From NCBI RefSeq assembly GCF_042650125.1, contig NZ_JBHSAP010000015.1:434001-498000 (forward strand): DNA of 64,000 nt, written 5' to 3'. A model generated the notes under the pieces. It did not search any database. It worked only from the letters and a program-made list of their open reading frames with translations, and had not been told where the DNA came from. Of the stretch, positions 8,488 to 17,625 are shown piece after piece; the first letter of the stretch is position 1; every line of letters starts with the position of its first letter. Both the position numbers and the translations under genes were made by a program. Origin of the DNA: Salinithrix halophila (GTDB taxonomy: Bacteria; Bacillota; Bacilli; Thermoactinomycetales; DSM-45169).

Positions 8488-9240
8488 TTACGTCCTATCG
8501 TTGAAGAAGTGGGCCACCAACCGGGTCATCCAGGGACGGGGGAGAAAACGGGGGAGGGAAGCTGTGAACCAGTTGGCGGTTCCGGGGATGACGAACGGAC
8601 GGCCTTGTTCACAGGCGAGGAGCCCTTGCCGGGCCACTTCTGCCGCGGGCATCGGGTGTTGTTGTTTAAAGCCCGCCCGTTCGGCGAATTCGCTTTCGGT
8701 GCTGCCGGGGCAGAGGGCGGTGACAGTAATCCCGCTCCCTTTCAGTTCTGCGTGAAGGGCCTCTGTATAATGAAGAATGAAGGCTTTCGTGGCACCGTAG
8801 CCCGCCATATAGGGGACAGGTAGGAAAGAAGAGGTGGAAGCTACTTGCAGGACCCGCCCGGACCCCCGTTCTATCATCTGGGGAAGAGCCGCCCGGGTAA
8901 GGGCGACGGGAACTCTCACATTGAGTTGGATCATTTCCTGCTCCTTCTGCGGGTCTGTCTCGGAGGTGGGACCATACAGGCCGAAGCCAGCATTGTTGAT
9001 AAGGAGGTCCACTGGATGCCAGGAGATATGTTCCTTCACACGAGTCAATCCCTCTTCCGTGGTGAGGTCGACTCCTACAACCTCGGCAGTCCCGCCCATC
9101 TGTTCAACCCCTTCGGCCAGGAGGCGTAGGCGTTCTTCCCGGCGGGAGACAAGGATGATGTGATAGCTTTTTTCAGCTAGCAACCGGACAAACGCTTCCC
9201 CAATTCCCGAGGAAGCGCCGGTTACGAGAGCGACAGGCAT
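8488..9240 (-). CDS. short-chain dehydrogenase/reductase (SDR)
   Basis: 250 residues, classical SDR length. NAD(P)-binding TGASSGIGE at the N-terminus, NNAGFG near residue 82, catalytic Ser in QVASTSSFLPVPYMAGYG and the YxxxK motif (YGATK). The overall pattern is that of the DltE/YqjQ-like oxidoreductase subgroup; the substrate cannot be assigned. Preceded by an AGAGGTG ribosome site. It faces the 7306-8418 gene tail to tail, and a GCGCCTG...CAGGCGC hairpin (about 8447-8472) lies between them. Confidence 0.85.
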   Translation of the reverse strand: MPVALVTGASSGIGEAFVRLLAEKSYHIILVSRREERLRLLAEGVEQMGGTAEVVGVDLTTEEGLTRVKEHISWHPVDLLINNAGFGLYGPTSETDPQKEQEMIQLNVRVPVALTRAALPQMIERGSGRVLQVASTSSFLPVPYMAGYGATKAFILHYTEALHAELKGSGITVTALCPGSTESEFAERAGFKQQHPMPAAEVARQGLLACEQGRPFVIPGTANWFTASLPRFLPRPWMTRLVAHFFNDRT

Positions 9241-9477
9241 GATGAATCACCTCTGTGGAAGGATTTTCACGTCTAGTTCCAGGTTTGGTTGAGTTTATCG
9301 GCGTAGAACGTACTGTCCCTTCGGCTCTGCTTTATGCTGAGAGGAATATACCGGGGCTTTTCTATCTTCTACAAGTCTACCGTCGGGGCCTGCTCCCCAG
9401 AGGGTGGTTAACCGAACATATCAAGACTTTCAACAACGCCCGTCAACCTTTTTTTAGGAGGACGGGCTTCGTGTTGG

Positions 9478-10398
9478 TCACTTGCGGAAAAAGCTTCGCA
9501 GAACGAACAGGGCGTTGGCAGGACGTTCGGCAATACGGCGGGTGAAGTAGGGGTACCAATATTTTCCATAGGGAGTGTAGATCCGAACTTTGTATCCGTC
9601 TTGGGCCAGTTCTCGCTGGAGCGTGCCGCAAATACCGTAGAGCATCTGGAATTCGAACCGGTTGGAGGGGATATGGTTCTCCTTGACAAACTGTTTCGTC
9701 CAGTTGATGATGGCGACATCATGAGTGGCGATGGCAGTGTAGCAGCTGTTTTTCAAGTGTTTCTCCACTAGGTTCATGTAGGCCTTATCCACGTCCTGTT
9801 TATCGGGGTAAGCCACCTCTTTAGGCTCCTTGTAAGCTCCTTTGACAATCCGGAGATTGGCCCCTAATTTCCCCATTTGCTCGACGTCTTCCTCAGAACG
9901 GTAGAGGTAGGATTGGATGACGAGCCCGATGTGATTCTTGCTGTACTTTTCAAGGAGGGTAGTAAAGATGTCGATCGTGGCATCGACACGGGAGGAATCT
10001 TCCATGTCGATGCGGACGAAATTGCCCGTCTCTTTTGCTTTGGCGGCGATTCGGTCCATGTTGGCCAAGCAAAAATCGGGATCGATGGTTAAACCCAGTT
10101 GGGTTAATTTTACAGATATATTGGAATTGACGCCTTCGCGCCGGATCGTTTCAAAGGATTCGATGGTGGCGGCAGTAGCGGCTAGCGCTTCATCCCGGGT
10201 GCGGACGCTTTCTCCAAGGAGGTCGAGGGTGACGGCAAGATTGTCAGCATTCAGGCTTTTCACCGTTTGAAGGGTGTCATCCATGCTCTCTCCGGCGACA
10301 AAGCGGGAAGCTCCCAGCCTCATTCCGTATTTGGAGACGAGCTTGGTCACCACCGGGTTGGAGGAAACGGTGAGGACAGCTTTGCGTGCCAATGACAT
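9478..10398 (-). CDS. putB: proline dehydrogenase (PutB/FadM type)
   Basis: 306 residues, the length of the monofunctional Gram-positive enzyme. A TIM-barrel flavoprotein oxidising proline to pyrroline-5-carboxylate. Seen: the family N-terminus (RFVAGESMDDTLQTVKSLN), a central RIDMEDSSRVDAT segment, the flavin-site RIVKGAYKEPKEVAYPDK and the C-terminal YFTRRIAERPAN substrate motif. Ribosome site GGGAGGAA. A -10 TATAAT lies at 10481-10486 on the minus strand. Bacillus subtilis has a paralogue (yusM/fadM) beside its fad genes, which fits this neighbourhood. Confidence 0.92.
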   Translation of the reverse strand: MSLARKAVLTVSSNPVVTKLVSKYGMRLGASRFVAGESMDDTLQTVKSLNADNLAVTLDLLGESVRTRDEALAATAATIESFETIRREGVNSNISVKLTQLGLTIDPDFCLANMDRIAAKAKETGNFVRIDMEDSSRVDATIDIFTTLLEKYSKNHIGLVIQSYLYRSEEDVEQMGKLGANLRIVKGAYKEPKEVAYPDKQDVDKAYMNLVEKHLKNSCYTAIATHDVAIINWTKQFVKENHIPSNRFEFQMLYGICGTLQRELAQDGYKVRIYTPYGKYWYPYFTRRIAERPANALFVLRSFFRK

Positions 10399-10625
10399 AA
10401 TCTATTCCTCCCATTCCTTCGGGTGATAGCCGAAGTTAACCATGAGGGCTTATACGGGTCTCGCTCGTGCATTCGCTTTCATTATACAATAGAGATTTCT
10501 TGAATTGGGCCTACTCCCCCTTTTCTGTACTTTTAGACGAAGGGCTCCCACCTTCTCTCCTATATCGTATGCTGTCCTGTTTTCAAGGGGCATCCTTCCC
10601 TCACCGAAGGGCTGCCTGACCCAAT

Positions 10626-10658
10626 AAAAAAACGCCCGGAAAGCCGAAGGCCCGGGCG
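10626..10658 (-). terminator. Rho-independent terminator of the HTTM operon
   Basis: Read on the minus strand: CGCCCGGG arm (10658-10651), loop, CCGGGCG arm (10639-10633), then seven T. It closes the 12703-10689 operon. Confidence 0.85.
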
Positions 10659-10688
10659 TATATCAGCGCGATGTCGGATCGATATCTC

Positions 10689-12047
10689 CTACGAGGAACG
10701 GGGACTATCCTTGATTGAGCAGTGATCATCACAACCGCCGGCAGGGATAATGGTGCGTCGACTGGCGATCCAGTCATAAACCCGCTGGCCGAGTCCCAGC
10801 CATCGGGAAAGTAAGAGGACAGGCAGGATTGGCCACATGAGGGGGAGTCGTTGAACCATCTGGATAATGCCGTCGATTCCCTCTCGGAAGTGACGACCGT
10901 CATTTGTACTGTGGAGCCGTTTTTTCAAACGTTCCGGGTCGAGTCCATATTGCTCCGTCACACCGGGTTCCCTGAAGGAGACAAATCGGATCATATCAAA
11001 CCAGTCCAGACGGCGGGCGGTGGTGACGCTTTGCGTACAGAAGGGACACCATCCGTCGTAATAGACCGTGATCCGATGGCGGTTGAAAAAAGGGCGCTCC
11101 GTTAGTCTGGCGAGCATGTTACCCATACGGTTTCCTCCTTTTGCTCGGATTTTTCGGAACCAGTCGCCTAGGAAGCGGTAGTCCCGGTCGGATAGCAGGA
11201 TCCATTCACAGCTGATCATATACCAGGAGAAAAGCGCCAGATTCATCATGAGGCCGACGCCGATGTGGAAAAGAAAAGCCCCGCCGATAGCTGCATACTT
11301 GGTATATCGGTTGAGGAGCAGGAAGGGAAAGGCGATCTGAAAGAGGACGGAGGAATAGGTGAGAAAAATCACCAGGGGTTCCGATGACCAGACCTTTTCA
11401 CTCAACCCAGGCCAAACGTAGTCCTGGACCCGCATGGCATAATAGACAGCCGTTCCGTTCTGCCACATCGATCCCATCACTTTATAGATACCCGAAGTGA
11501 AGTACATGATTAACAATTGCAGGATGATGGCGGCTACGGCAAAGTTGTGAAGGGCGGAGGAGAAGGGACGAAGACCGGGTTCTTTGGCGGTTCTTCTTCG
11601 AGCCTGTCGACGGGCGTCCAGGGATAAGTACGCTCCCGCGTTGGCGAACAAGAGGTAGAAGAGCTGCAGGCGAAGAATGTTTTCCCCGCCGTTGGTTACG
11701 AAAGGGTTGCGGTAATAAAAGGACCACAGCACTAAAAAGGTGAGGAAAGTCGTCCATCGCGTCCGATATCCAAGGGTAAACAGGAGGGCGGCTAAGATCC
11801 CTATATGATAGACTCCCTCAAAAAACCAGGGTGACTCGGACAGGTGGAACAAGGTTAAAATATGGCGTTCTTCGGCCCCCGCCAGGAACGCATCCGTCGG
11901 CCATAAGCCGCCCGCACCCCACAAAAGGTGACGCTCCGAGTAATGATAGAAGAAAAAATAAAGAATTCCTAAACCCATGGAAATACGGAGCAGGCTAGTG
12001 CCGAAAAGCATGTGTTCCCTTGTGAGAAAGCGCTCCACACGGTTCAT
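10689..12047 (-). CDS. HTTM-domain membrane protein fused to a DCC (DUF393) domain
   Basis: 452 residues. The N-terminal 300 residues have several membrane helices and the look of the HTTM family, the bacterial relatives of vitamin K-dependent gamma-carboxylase (SLLRISMGLGILYFFFYH; QNWK-type neighbours). From about residue 325 a soluble DUF393 domain begins with YYDGWCPFC, the DxxCPxC thioredoxin-like motif that names the DCC family. Start at the ATG at 12047, which overlaps the upstream stop codon (ATGA) and is spaced 8 nt from AAGGAG. Fusion or adjacency of HTTM with DCC suggests a membrane redox function (inference). Partner: the DUF5819 gene upstream. Confidence 0.85.
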   Translation of the reverse strand: MNRVERFLTREHMLFGTSLLRISMGLGILYFFFYHYSERHLLWGAGGLWPTDAFLAGAEERHILTLFHLSESPWFFEGVYHIGILAALLFTLGYRTRWTTFLTFLVLWSFYYRNPFVTNGGENILRLQLFYLLFANAGAYLSLDARRQARRRTAKEPGLRPFSSALHNFAVAAIILQLLIMYFTSGIYKVMGSMWQNGTAVYYAMRVQDYVWPGLSEKVWSSEPLVIFLTYSSVLFQIAFPFLLLNRYTKYAAIGGAFLFHIGVGLMMNLALFSWYMISCEWILLSDRDYRFLGDWFRKIRAKGGNRMGNMLARLTERPFFNRHRITVYYDGWCPFCTQSVTTARRLDWFDMIRFVSFREPGVTEQYGLDPERLKKRLHSTNDGRHFREGIDGIIQMVQRLPLMWPILPVLLLSRWLGLGQRVYDWIASRRTIIPAGGCDDHCSIKDSPRSS

Positions 12048-12703
12048 CGGGGCCACTCCTTTTCAGCAGGAGATTTAACGGGGGCGTAATCCCGCCATTC
12101 CGTTTCCCGGAATTGGAGGGGGCCCCGGTCATCCGGTTGTCGCCGTTCTTTAAACCGGGGGAAGGTGTTGGTGACGATACGTGCTTTCACTTTCCGGATC
12201 TCTTTGTCTGGAAACCGGGTGGCAACGGCTGTAGAGGCGGCCCGGATGAGCATCCACTTCCCTTTCTTTTGTTGAAGGGGGTCTTTCTCTTCAAAAGAGC
12301 GCATACCAGCATGGAAATAGCGGATGACACGTCCTTCTGAAGAGATACGGGCAGTCTGCTTCTCCCGAAAAATCGGTCGGGTAATGTTTTTCCACCCAGT
12401 TTCTCTCAGGTTCCCGTCTGGTTGAACATAGCGGATCTTCACCCACAAATCCTTGTGCTGGGAGACGGGATTGGGGGCGAACAGTTTCCAGTTCTGGGTG
12501 AATAACGGGTCCATGTAACGGTTGAGAGGCTCCCACCATCGAACTTTCAGTGTATTGTCGGGGGTTAGATAAAAAGCGGTCAGGGAGAAATGCAAGACAA
12601 AGATACCCGCTAACAGTACGATCCATAACCGGAGAGCCCACCGCTTTGCAATCACGGACTTGATCACCTCCGCCGGACGGGCCGGATTATTTTCTTCCAT
12701 CAT
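12044..12703 (-). CDS. DUF5819 family membrane-anchored protein
   Basis: 219 residues from the ATG at 12703 (MMEENNPARPAE), preceded by AGGGTGTGAT. One membrane helix (LWIVLLAGIFVLHFSLTAFY), then an external domain with the family hallmark FTQNWKLFAPNP. DUF5819 genes recur next to HTTM genes; here the stop codon overlaps the HTTM start, so the two are translationally coupled. Function unknown. The hallmark Trp-Lys-Leu-Phe-Ala-Pro segment lies just outside the membrane. Confidence 0.82.
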   Translation of the reverse strand: MMEENNPARPAEVIKSVIAKRWALRLWIVLLAGIFVLHFSLTAFYLTPDNTLKVRWWEPLNRYMDPLFTQNWKLFAPNPVSQHKDLWVKIRYVQPDGNLRETGWKNITRPIFREKQTARISSEGRVIRYFHAGMRSFEEKDPLQQKKGKWMLIRAASTAVATRFPDKEIRKVKARIVTNTFPRFKERRQPDDRGPLQFRETEWRDYAPVKSPAEKEWPR

Positions 12704-12759
12704 ATCACACCCTTTTTTTCTTGGTGATGACGGGAAATATCCCAAGAGACCATCGGATT

Positions 12760-12809
12760 TTAACGAAATATTAACCTCTTTGTAACCTTTCCTGTTGCTT
12801 TTTGTAACC
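12760..12809 (+). promoter_or_regulatory. phased direct repeats resembling a PhoP binding region
   Basis: The core TAAC(G/C) occurs at 12761, 12772, 12783 and 12805, that is at spacings of 11, 11 and 22 bp: TTAACG, TTAACC, TTTGTAACC and TTTGTAACC. Bacillus PhoP~P binds TTAACA-like hexamers repeated about every 11 bp. A -10-like AATATAT lies at about 12822-12828, roughly 20 bp after the last repeat, in the direction of the SGNH hydrolase gene. Confidence 0.45.
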
Positions 12810-12935
12810 TGTATCGACGAAAATATATCCCGTGAGGAAAATCTGAACGTTGCCAGGAAGCCGAAAGACCGCCGAAGGCGAAAGTCGGGCGCTGGCGAGA
12901 TCCCTTTTCATTCCATATAGAACGGAGAAAGCCTG

Positions 12936-14165
12936 ATGAAAAAATGGAAACGGATGGCGCTGCTATTGTTGGGTGCGGTTTTAGCCGGATGGTTGGTAAA
13001 CGGATTAATCCCTGGAGAGCAAGTAGAAGGGTATGAGCCCAAAAGGGAATCATGGGTCGGGGCGTGGGCCGCTGCCCATCAGTATCCCTCCGGTGCAGCT
13101 CAGGTAGGTGTTGAGAATCAGACGGTTCGTCTGCTCCTGCGCCCCCATCTGGACGGAGATAAGGTGAGGATTCGCCTCTCCAACGCGTATGGAGAAAAGC
13201 CGGTAACATTTAAGGAAGTGACAATCGCTGTGGCTGGTGAGGGGGCGAGTTTGATCCCTGGTACCACCCGCAAGGTTACCTTCAGTGGAAAACGATCGGT
13301 GATGTTACCGGTAGGGCAGGAAATCCAGAGTGATCCCATCTCTATGAAGGTGTCTCGGGATGAGAACTTGGCAGTCAGCCTATATGTACCGAAGGCAAGT
13401 GGGGCTGTCAGCTGGCACCGAGTTGCTAAACAGACTTCCTATATATCGATTCCAGGCAATCATAGCCGGGAAACGAATGCTACGTCCTTTGTTACCCCGA
13501 TTACTTCCTGGTTTTGGCTCTCGGGAGTCGATGTAATCCCGGTGGATGAGACGGAAAACGCGGTGGTCGCCATCGGTGATTCAATCACCGACGGAGTCGG
13601 TTCTACCACGAATACCAACAGGCGCTATCCGGACTTTCTGTCGGAGCGGCTGCGGGCGAGGGGGATCCCTCTGTCGGTGTTGAATGCCGGTATTTCCGGT
13701 AACAAAGTGTTACGTGATGACCCTGTGTACGGACCGAAGGCCCTCGACCGCTTTGAGCAGGATGTGCTCAACCAGCCCGGTGTCTCCCATGTGATCCTTC
13801 TCGAAGGAATCAACGATATTGGGCATACCCCCCACAATTATGACGCTCAATCCATCATTCGCGGTTATCGGCAGTTGATTGATATGGCTCATCAGAATGA
13901 CGTCCGTATTTACCTCGGTACGCTTCTCCCGTATAAGGGGGCTACCTACTATACCAAGGAAGGGGAAGCTACCCGGCGGCAGGTGAACGAGTGGATCCGG
14001 AATAGCGGCGCTCCCGACGGGGTGATCGACTTTGAGAGAGCGATTCGAGATCCCGCTGATCCTAACCGCTTGCGCCCCGCTTATGATTCAGGGGACCATC
14101 TTCACCCGAGTGACGCGGGATACCGAACGATGGCCGATGTGGTCAACCTGAACTGGTTCCAATAA
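12936..14165 (+). CDS. secreted SGNH/GDSL hydrolase
   Basis: 409 residues. Signal peptide or N-terminal anchor (KKWKRMALLLLGAVLAGWLV), a beta-rich N-terminal domain of about 170 residues, then the SGNH catalytic domain. Block I is AIGDSITDGVGS with the nucleophilic Ser, block II GISGNK, block III GINDIGH and block V DHLHPSDAGY with the Asp/His. The architecture resembles secreted GDSL esterases of Bacillota and Actinobacteria; the substrate is unknown. Monocistronic, strong terminator. The phased repeats upstream suggest phosphate-starvation control (inference). Confidence 0.88.
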   Translation: MKKWKRMALLLLGAVLAGWLVNGLIPGEQVEGYEPKRESWVGAWAAAHQYPSGAAQVGVENQTVRLLLRPHLDGDKVRIRLSNAYGEKPVTFKEVTIAVAGEGASLIPGTTRKVTFSGKRSVMLPVGQEIQSDPISMKVSRDENLAVSLYVPKASGAVSWHRVAKQTSYISIPGNHSRETNATSFVTPITSWFWLSGVDVIPVDETENAVVAIGDSITDGVGSTTNTNRRYPDFLSERLRARGIPLSVLNAGISGNKVLRDDPVYGPKALDRFEQDVLNQPGVSHVILLEGINDIGHTPHNYDAQSIIRGYRQLIDMAHQNDVRIYLGTLLPYKGATYYTKEGEATRRQVNEWIRNSGAPDGVIDFERAIRDPADPNRLRPAYDSGDHLHPSDAGYRTMADVVNLNWFQ

Positions 14166-14180
14166 TCAACAAATACAAAA

Positions 14181-14217
14181 AAAGCCGGCTGTTCCGAGAC
14201 GGGACAGCCGGCTTTCT
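14181..14217 (+). terminator. Rho-independent terminator after the SGNH hydrolase
   Basis: AAAGCCGGCTGT (14181-14192) pairs with ACAGCCGGCTTT (14204-14215). Confidence 0.85.
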
Positions 14218-14391
14218 CATGGAACCGCCAAGATTGACAAGCTTCCAAGGTCTTGTCACAGGGGCAGGGGTAAGAGGGGGGACGTTTGTGCTATACTGTC
14301 AGAGGAAGGATTGGATTAACGACCGAGTGGATGGCGGCAAAGACAAAGTTTTTGCCGTTTGTCATAGAACAAGGAGACGGAGGTGGAAGGG

Positions 14392-14682
14392 ATGGCAATT
14401 TCCAAAGAACAAGTGGAACATGTCGCTAAATTGGCACGCCTGTATTTGACCGAGGAGGAAGCACAGCAGTATACCGGACAATTGAATAAGATCCTGGGTT
14501 TCGCTGATAAATTGAATGAATTGGATACGGAGGATGTAGAACCCACTAGCCATGTGCTTCCCATGGCCAACGTTTTGCGGGAAGATGAGGAGAAGCCTTC
14601 CCTGGAAAGGGAAAAAGCGCTAACCAATGCGCCGGATCAGAAAGACGGGATGTTTAGAGTTCCCGCGGTATTCGAGGAGTAA
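14392..14682 (+). CDS. gatC: Asp-tRNA(Asn)/Glu-tRNA(Gln) amidotransferase subunit GatC
   Basis: 96 residues, the standard GatC length. It wraps around GatA in the GatCAB complex that converts Glu-tRNA(Gln) and Asp-tRNA(Asn) into Gln- and Asn-tRNA. Seen: ISKEQVEHVAKLARLYLTEE at the N-terminus and a DVEPTSHVLPMANVLREDE linker. Start at ATG 14392, 8 nt after GGAGG (14379-14383); the GTG at 14383 overlaps that site. A -10 TATACT lies at 14292-14297. First gene of gatCAB. Confidence 0.95.
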   Translation: MAISKEQVEHVAKLARLYLTEEEAQQYTGQLNKILGFADKLNELDTEDVEPTSHVLPMANVLREDEEKPSLEREKALTNAPDQKDGMFRVPAVFEE

Positions 14683-14694
14683 AGGAGGAAGACC

Positions 14695-16152
14695 ATGTCG
14701 TTGTTAAAAGAGCCGATCCACGAGATACATAAGAAGTTGAAGAACAAGGATCTTACCGCATCCGACCTCCTCGACGCATCCCTGGTCCGGATCCGGGAGA
14801 CGGAGGAAAAACTGGGGGCGTTCCTTCAGCTGGATGAAGAAGGAGCCCGGTTGCGGGCCAACCAATTGGATGCACAGACGGGAGACCTTGGCTTGCTTAC
14901 CGCCATCCCGATGGGGATTAAGGATAATATCAGCACCCGTGGTGTACGAACCACAGCTGGGAGTAAGATCCTGGGTGATTATACCCCGGTTTACGATGCT
15001 GCAGTGATGGAAAAATTGGCTGAGGCCGGAGCTAACATGGTTGGGAAGATGAATATGGATGAATTCGGGATGGGTTCTTCCAATGAAAACTCTGGGTTTC
15101 ATCGGGCGGTTAACCCGTGGGATCTGGAACGGGTGCCCGGCGGCTCCAGCGGGGGGGCCGCGGCTGCTGTTGCCTCAGGGCAGGTGCAGTTCGCCCTCGG
15201 CTCCGATACCGGAGGATCCATCCGTCAACCAGCAGCTTTCTGCGGTGTTGTCGGTCTGAAACCCACCTATGGCCGGGTTTCTCGGTATGGTTTGATCGCC
15301 TTCGCTTCCTCCCTCGACCAAATTGGCCCACTGACCCGGAATGTGGAGGATGCGGCGGCTGTTATGCAGGCGATCTCCGGCTATGACGAACGGGATTCCA
15401 CTTCTGCGGATGTCGGGGTCCCGGACTATCTATCTGCTCTTACTGGGGATATCAAAGGCCTCAAAGTGGCTGTGCCGAAGGAGCTTCTTAAAAAAGGAGT
15501 GGCAGAGGGCGTCAAAGAGAAGGTAAAAGAGGCCTTAAAGGTCCTGGAAAGCCTGGGAGCCGTCGTGGATGAGGTATCTCTTCCCCACGTGGAATACGCA
15601 GTGGCTACTTATTACCTGTTGGCTCCTGCTGAAGCTTCCTCTAATTTAGCCCGGTATGATGGTGTGCGCTATGGGGTTCGCGTTGAAGGAGACAACCTGA
15701 TCGACATGTTCAACCGCACACGGAGCGCCGGTTTCGGGGATGAGGTGAAGCGACGGATCATGCTGGGCACGTATGCCCTCTCCTCCGGATATTACGATGC
15801 TTATTATCTGAAGGCGCAAAAAGTACGCACGTTGATCCGGCGGGATTTCGAAAGTATCTTCACCGATTATGACGTGGTGGTAGGTCCGACCGCCCCGACG
15901 ACAGCCTTTACGTTTGGGGAGAACACGAAGGACCCTCTCACCATGTATATGAATGATATCTGTACGGTGCCGGTCAGCCTCGCTGGGTTGCCGGCAGTCA
16001 GTGTCCCTTGCGGTCTCTCCCAGGGTCTGCCGGTTGGCCTTCAGATTGTGGGCAAACCTTTTGATGAAGCGGGCGTTTTGAAAGTCGCCCACGCTTTTGA
16101 GGCTCATAGCGAGCGGCTCCCGGAACCGATGACAGGAGGTGGTGCCTCGTGA
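14695..16152 (+). CDS. gatA: Asp/Glu-tRNA amidotransferase subunit GatA
   Basis: 485 residues. The glutaminase/amidase subunit that releases ammonia for GatB. Amidase-signature triad visible: Lys in AIPMGIKDNIS, cis-Ser in GSDTGGSIRQPA and nucleophile Ser in VPGGSSGGAAAAVASG (GatA usually has SSGGSAA; here SSGGAAA). Preceded by AAAGGAGGAAG. It follows gatC by 12 bp and overlaps gatB by 4 bp. Confidence 0.96.
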   Translation: MSLLKEPIHEIHKKLKNKDLTASDLLDASLVRIRETEEKLGAFLQLDEEGARLRANQLDAQTGDLGLLTAIPMGIKDNISTRGVRTTAGSKILGDYTPVYDAAVMEKLAEAGANMVGKMNMDEFGMGSSNENSGFHRAVNPWDLERVPGGSSGGAAAAVASGQVQFALGSDTGGSIRQPAAFCGVVGLKPTYGRVSRYGLIAFASSLDQIGPLTRNVEDAAAVMQAISGYDERDSTSADVGVPDYLSALTGDIKGLKVAVPKELLKKGVAEGVKEKVKEALKVLESLGAVVDEVSLPHVEYAVATYYLLAPAEASSNLARYDGVRYGVRVEGDNLIDMFNRTRSAGFGDEVKRRIMLGTYALSSGYYDAYYLKAQKVRTLIRRDFESIFTDYDVVVGPTAPTTAFTFGENTKDPLTMYMNDICTVPVSLAGLPAVSVPCGLSQGLPVGLQIVGKPFDEAGVLKVAHAFEAHSERLPEPMTGGGAS

Positions 16153-17582
16153 GCCAATTCGAAACGGTTATCGGTTTGGAAGTCCATGCCGAACTTTCCA
16201 CTCGGACGAAGATCTTCTGCGGATGCTCCACGGAATTCGGGGCCCCGCCTAACACGCATACCTGTCCGGTCTGCCTCGGCCACCCCGGTGTGTTGCCAGT
16301 GCTGAACAAACAAGCGGTGGAGTTTGCGGTGAAGGCATCTCTCGCTCTTAACTGTGAGATCGCCGAAACAAGCAAATTTGACCGAAAAAACTATTTCTAC
16401 CCCGATCTTCCGAAAGCGTACCAGATCTCCCAGTACGACAAGCCGGTTGGGGAGAATGGATGGATTGAAATTGAGGTAGGCGGGGAAAAGAAACGGATCG
16501 GGATCACTCGTGTTCACTTGGAAGAGGATGCAGGAAAGCTGAATCACTCGGAAAACGGGGACGGTTCCCTTGTCGACTACAACCGGGTGGGGGTACCGTT
16601 GATCGAGATCGTTTCCGAACCGGATATGCGTTCCCCTGAAGAAGGCCGTGCCTACTTGGAGAAACTAAAGCAGATTCTCCAGTATACCGGGGTATCCGAT
16701 GTGAAGATGGAAGAAGGATCGTTGCGATGTGACGCCAACATTAGTCTGCGTCCGGTAGGACAGCGTGAGTTCGGTACCAAGACGGAGATGAAAAATCTCA
16801 ACTCCTTCCGCAACGTAGAGCGGGCGTTGGAGTATGAGCAGGAGCGGCAGGGGAAAGTGCTTTCCGAAGGTGGGGCTATCACGCAGCAAACGATGCGGTG
16901 GTTGGAGAATGAAAATAAGACCAAAGTGATGCGTTCGAAAGAAGAAGCCCACGACTACCGCTATTTTCCGGAACCCGACTTGGTCGAGCTCCACATCGAT
17001 GAATCCTGGCGGGAAAAGATCCGCACCACTCTTCCCGAATTGCCCGATGCCCGCAGAGAGCGGTACATGGAGCAATACGGCCTTTCCTCCTACGATGCCG
17101 CTTTACTCACTTCAACGAAAAAAACTGCGGACTTCTTCGATCAAGTCACAGCCGCCGGAGCTGAGTCGAAAGCAGCGGCCAACTGGATTTCCGGTGAGTT
17201 GTTGGGTTATCTGAACACCCAGGGCAAGGAGCTGGAGGAGACGGCTATCACCGCCGAATCCCTTGCCGGCATGATCGGACTGATCGAAAAAGGAACGATC
17301 AGCAACAGCATCGGGAAAAAGGTATTCAAAGAGCTGATCGAAAAGGGTGGAGATCCGGCAGGGATCGTCGAAGAGAAAGGCTGGGTCCAGATTAGCGATG
17401 AGGGGAAACTTCAGGAGGTTGTCTCTGAGATCGTTGCAGCCAATCCCCAGTCGGTGACCGATCTGAAGAATGGAAAGGACCGGGCGTTGGGCTTTTTGGT
17501 CGGCCAGGTGATGAAAGCGACCAAAGGAAAAGCAAACCCGAAACTGGTCAACGAACTGATCCGAAAAGAGATCGGTCTTTGA
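16149..17582 (+). CDS. gatB: Asp/Glu-tRNA amidotransferase subunit GatB
   Basis: 477 residues. The subunit that phosphorylates and amidates the mischarged tRNA. The GTG start overlaps the gatA stop (GTGA), with GGAGGTGG upstream. Seen: the N-terminal FETVIGLEVHAEL, a zinc-type Cys cluster (FCGCSTEFGAPPNTHTCPVC), the RVHLEEDAGK catalytic region, and the C-terminal YqeY-like tail ending KLVNELIRKEIGL. Last of the gatCAB genes. Confidence 0.96.
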   Translation: MSQFETVIGLEVHAELSTRTKIFCGCSTEFGAPPNTHTCPVCLGHPGVLPVLNKQAVEFAVKASLALNCEIAETSKFDRKNYFYPDLPKAYQISQYDKPVGENGWIEIEVGGEKKRIGITRVHLEEDAGKLNHSENGDGSLVDYNRVGVPLIEIVSEPDMRSPEEGRAYLEKLKQILQYTGVSDVKMEEGSLRCDANISLRPVGQREFGTKTEMKNLNSFRNVERALEYEQERQGKVLSEGGAITQQTMRWLENENKTKVMRSKEEAHDYRYFPEPDLVELHIDESWREKIRTTLPELPDARRERYMEQYGLSSYDAALLTSTKKTADFFDQVTAAGAESKAAANWISGELLGYLNTQGKELEETAITAESLAGMIGLIEKGTISNSIGKKVFKELIEKGGDPAGIVEEKGWVQISDEGKLQEVVSEIVAANPQSVTDLKNGKDRALGFLVGQVMKATKGKANPKLVNELIRKEIGL

Positions 17583-17625
17583 TCGGAGGCTTATACCGAC
17601 TGTCCCGGGAAAACGAGGTGTTGTT

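Noticed and set aside
8419..8823. Plus-strand frame following the 370-residue membrane protein
   Set aside because: Antisense to the SDR gene, whose TGASSGIGE and YxxxK motifs are intact.
9641..9665. TTCGAA-type sequence reminiscent of a tRNA T-arm
   Set aside because: It falls within the proline dehydrogenase coding region and no cloverleaf can be drawn around it.
12778..12809. The two TTTGTAACC copies as a simple duplication
   Set aside because: The 22-bp distance equals two 11-bp turns and fits the phase of the two TTAAC copies before it, so a regulator array is the better reading.
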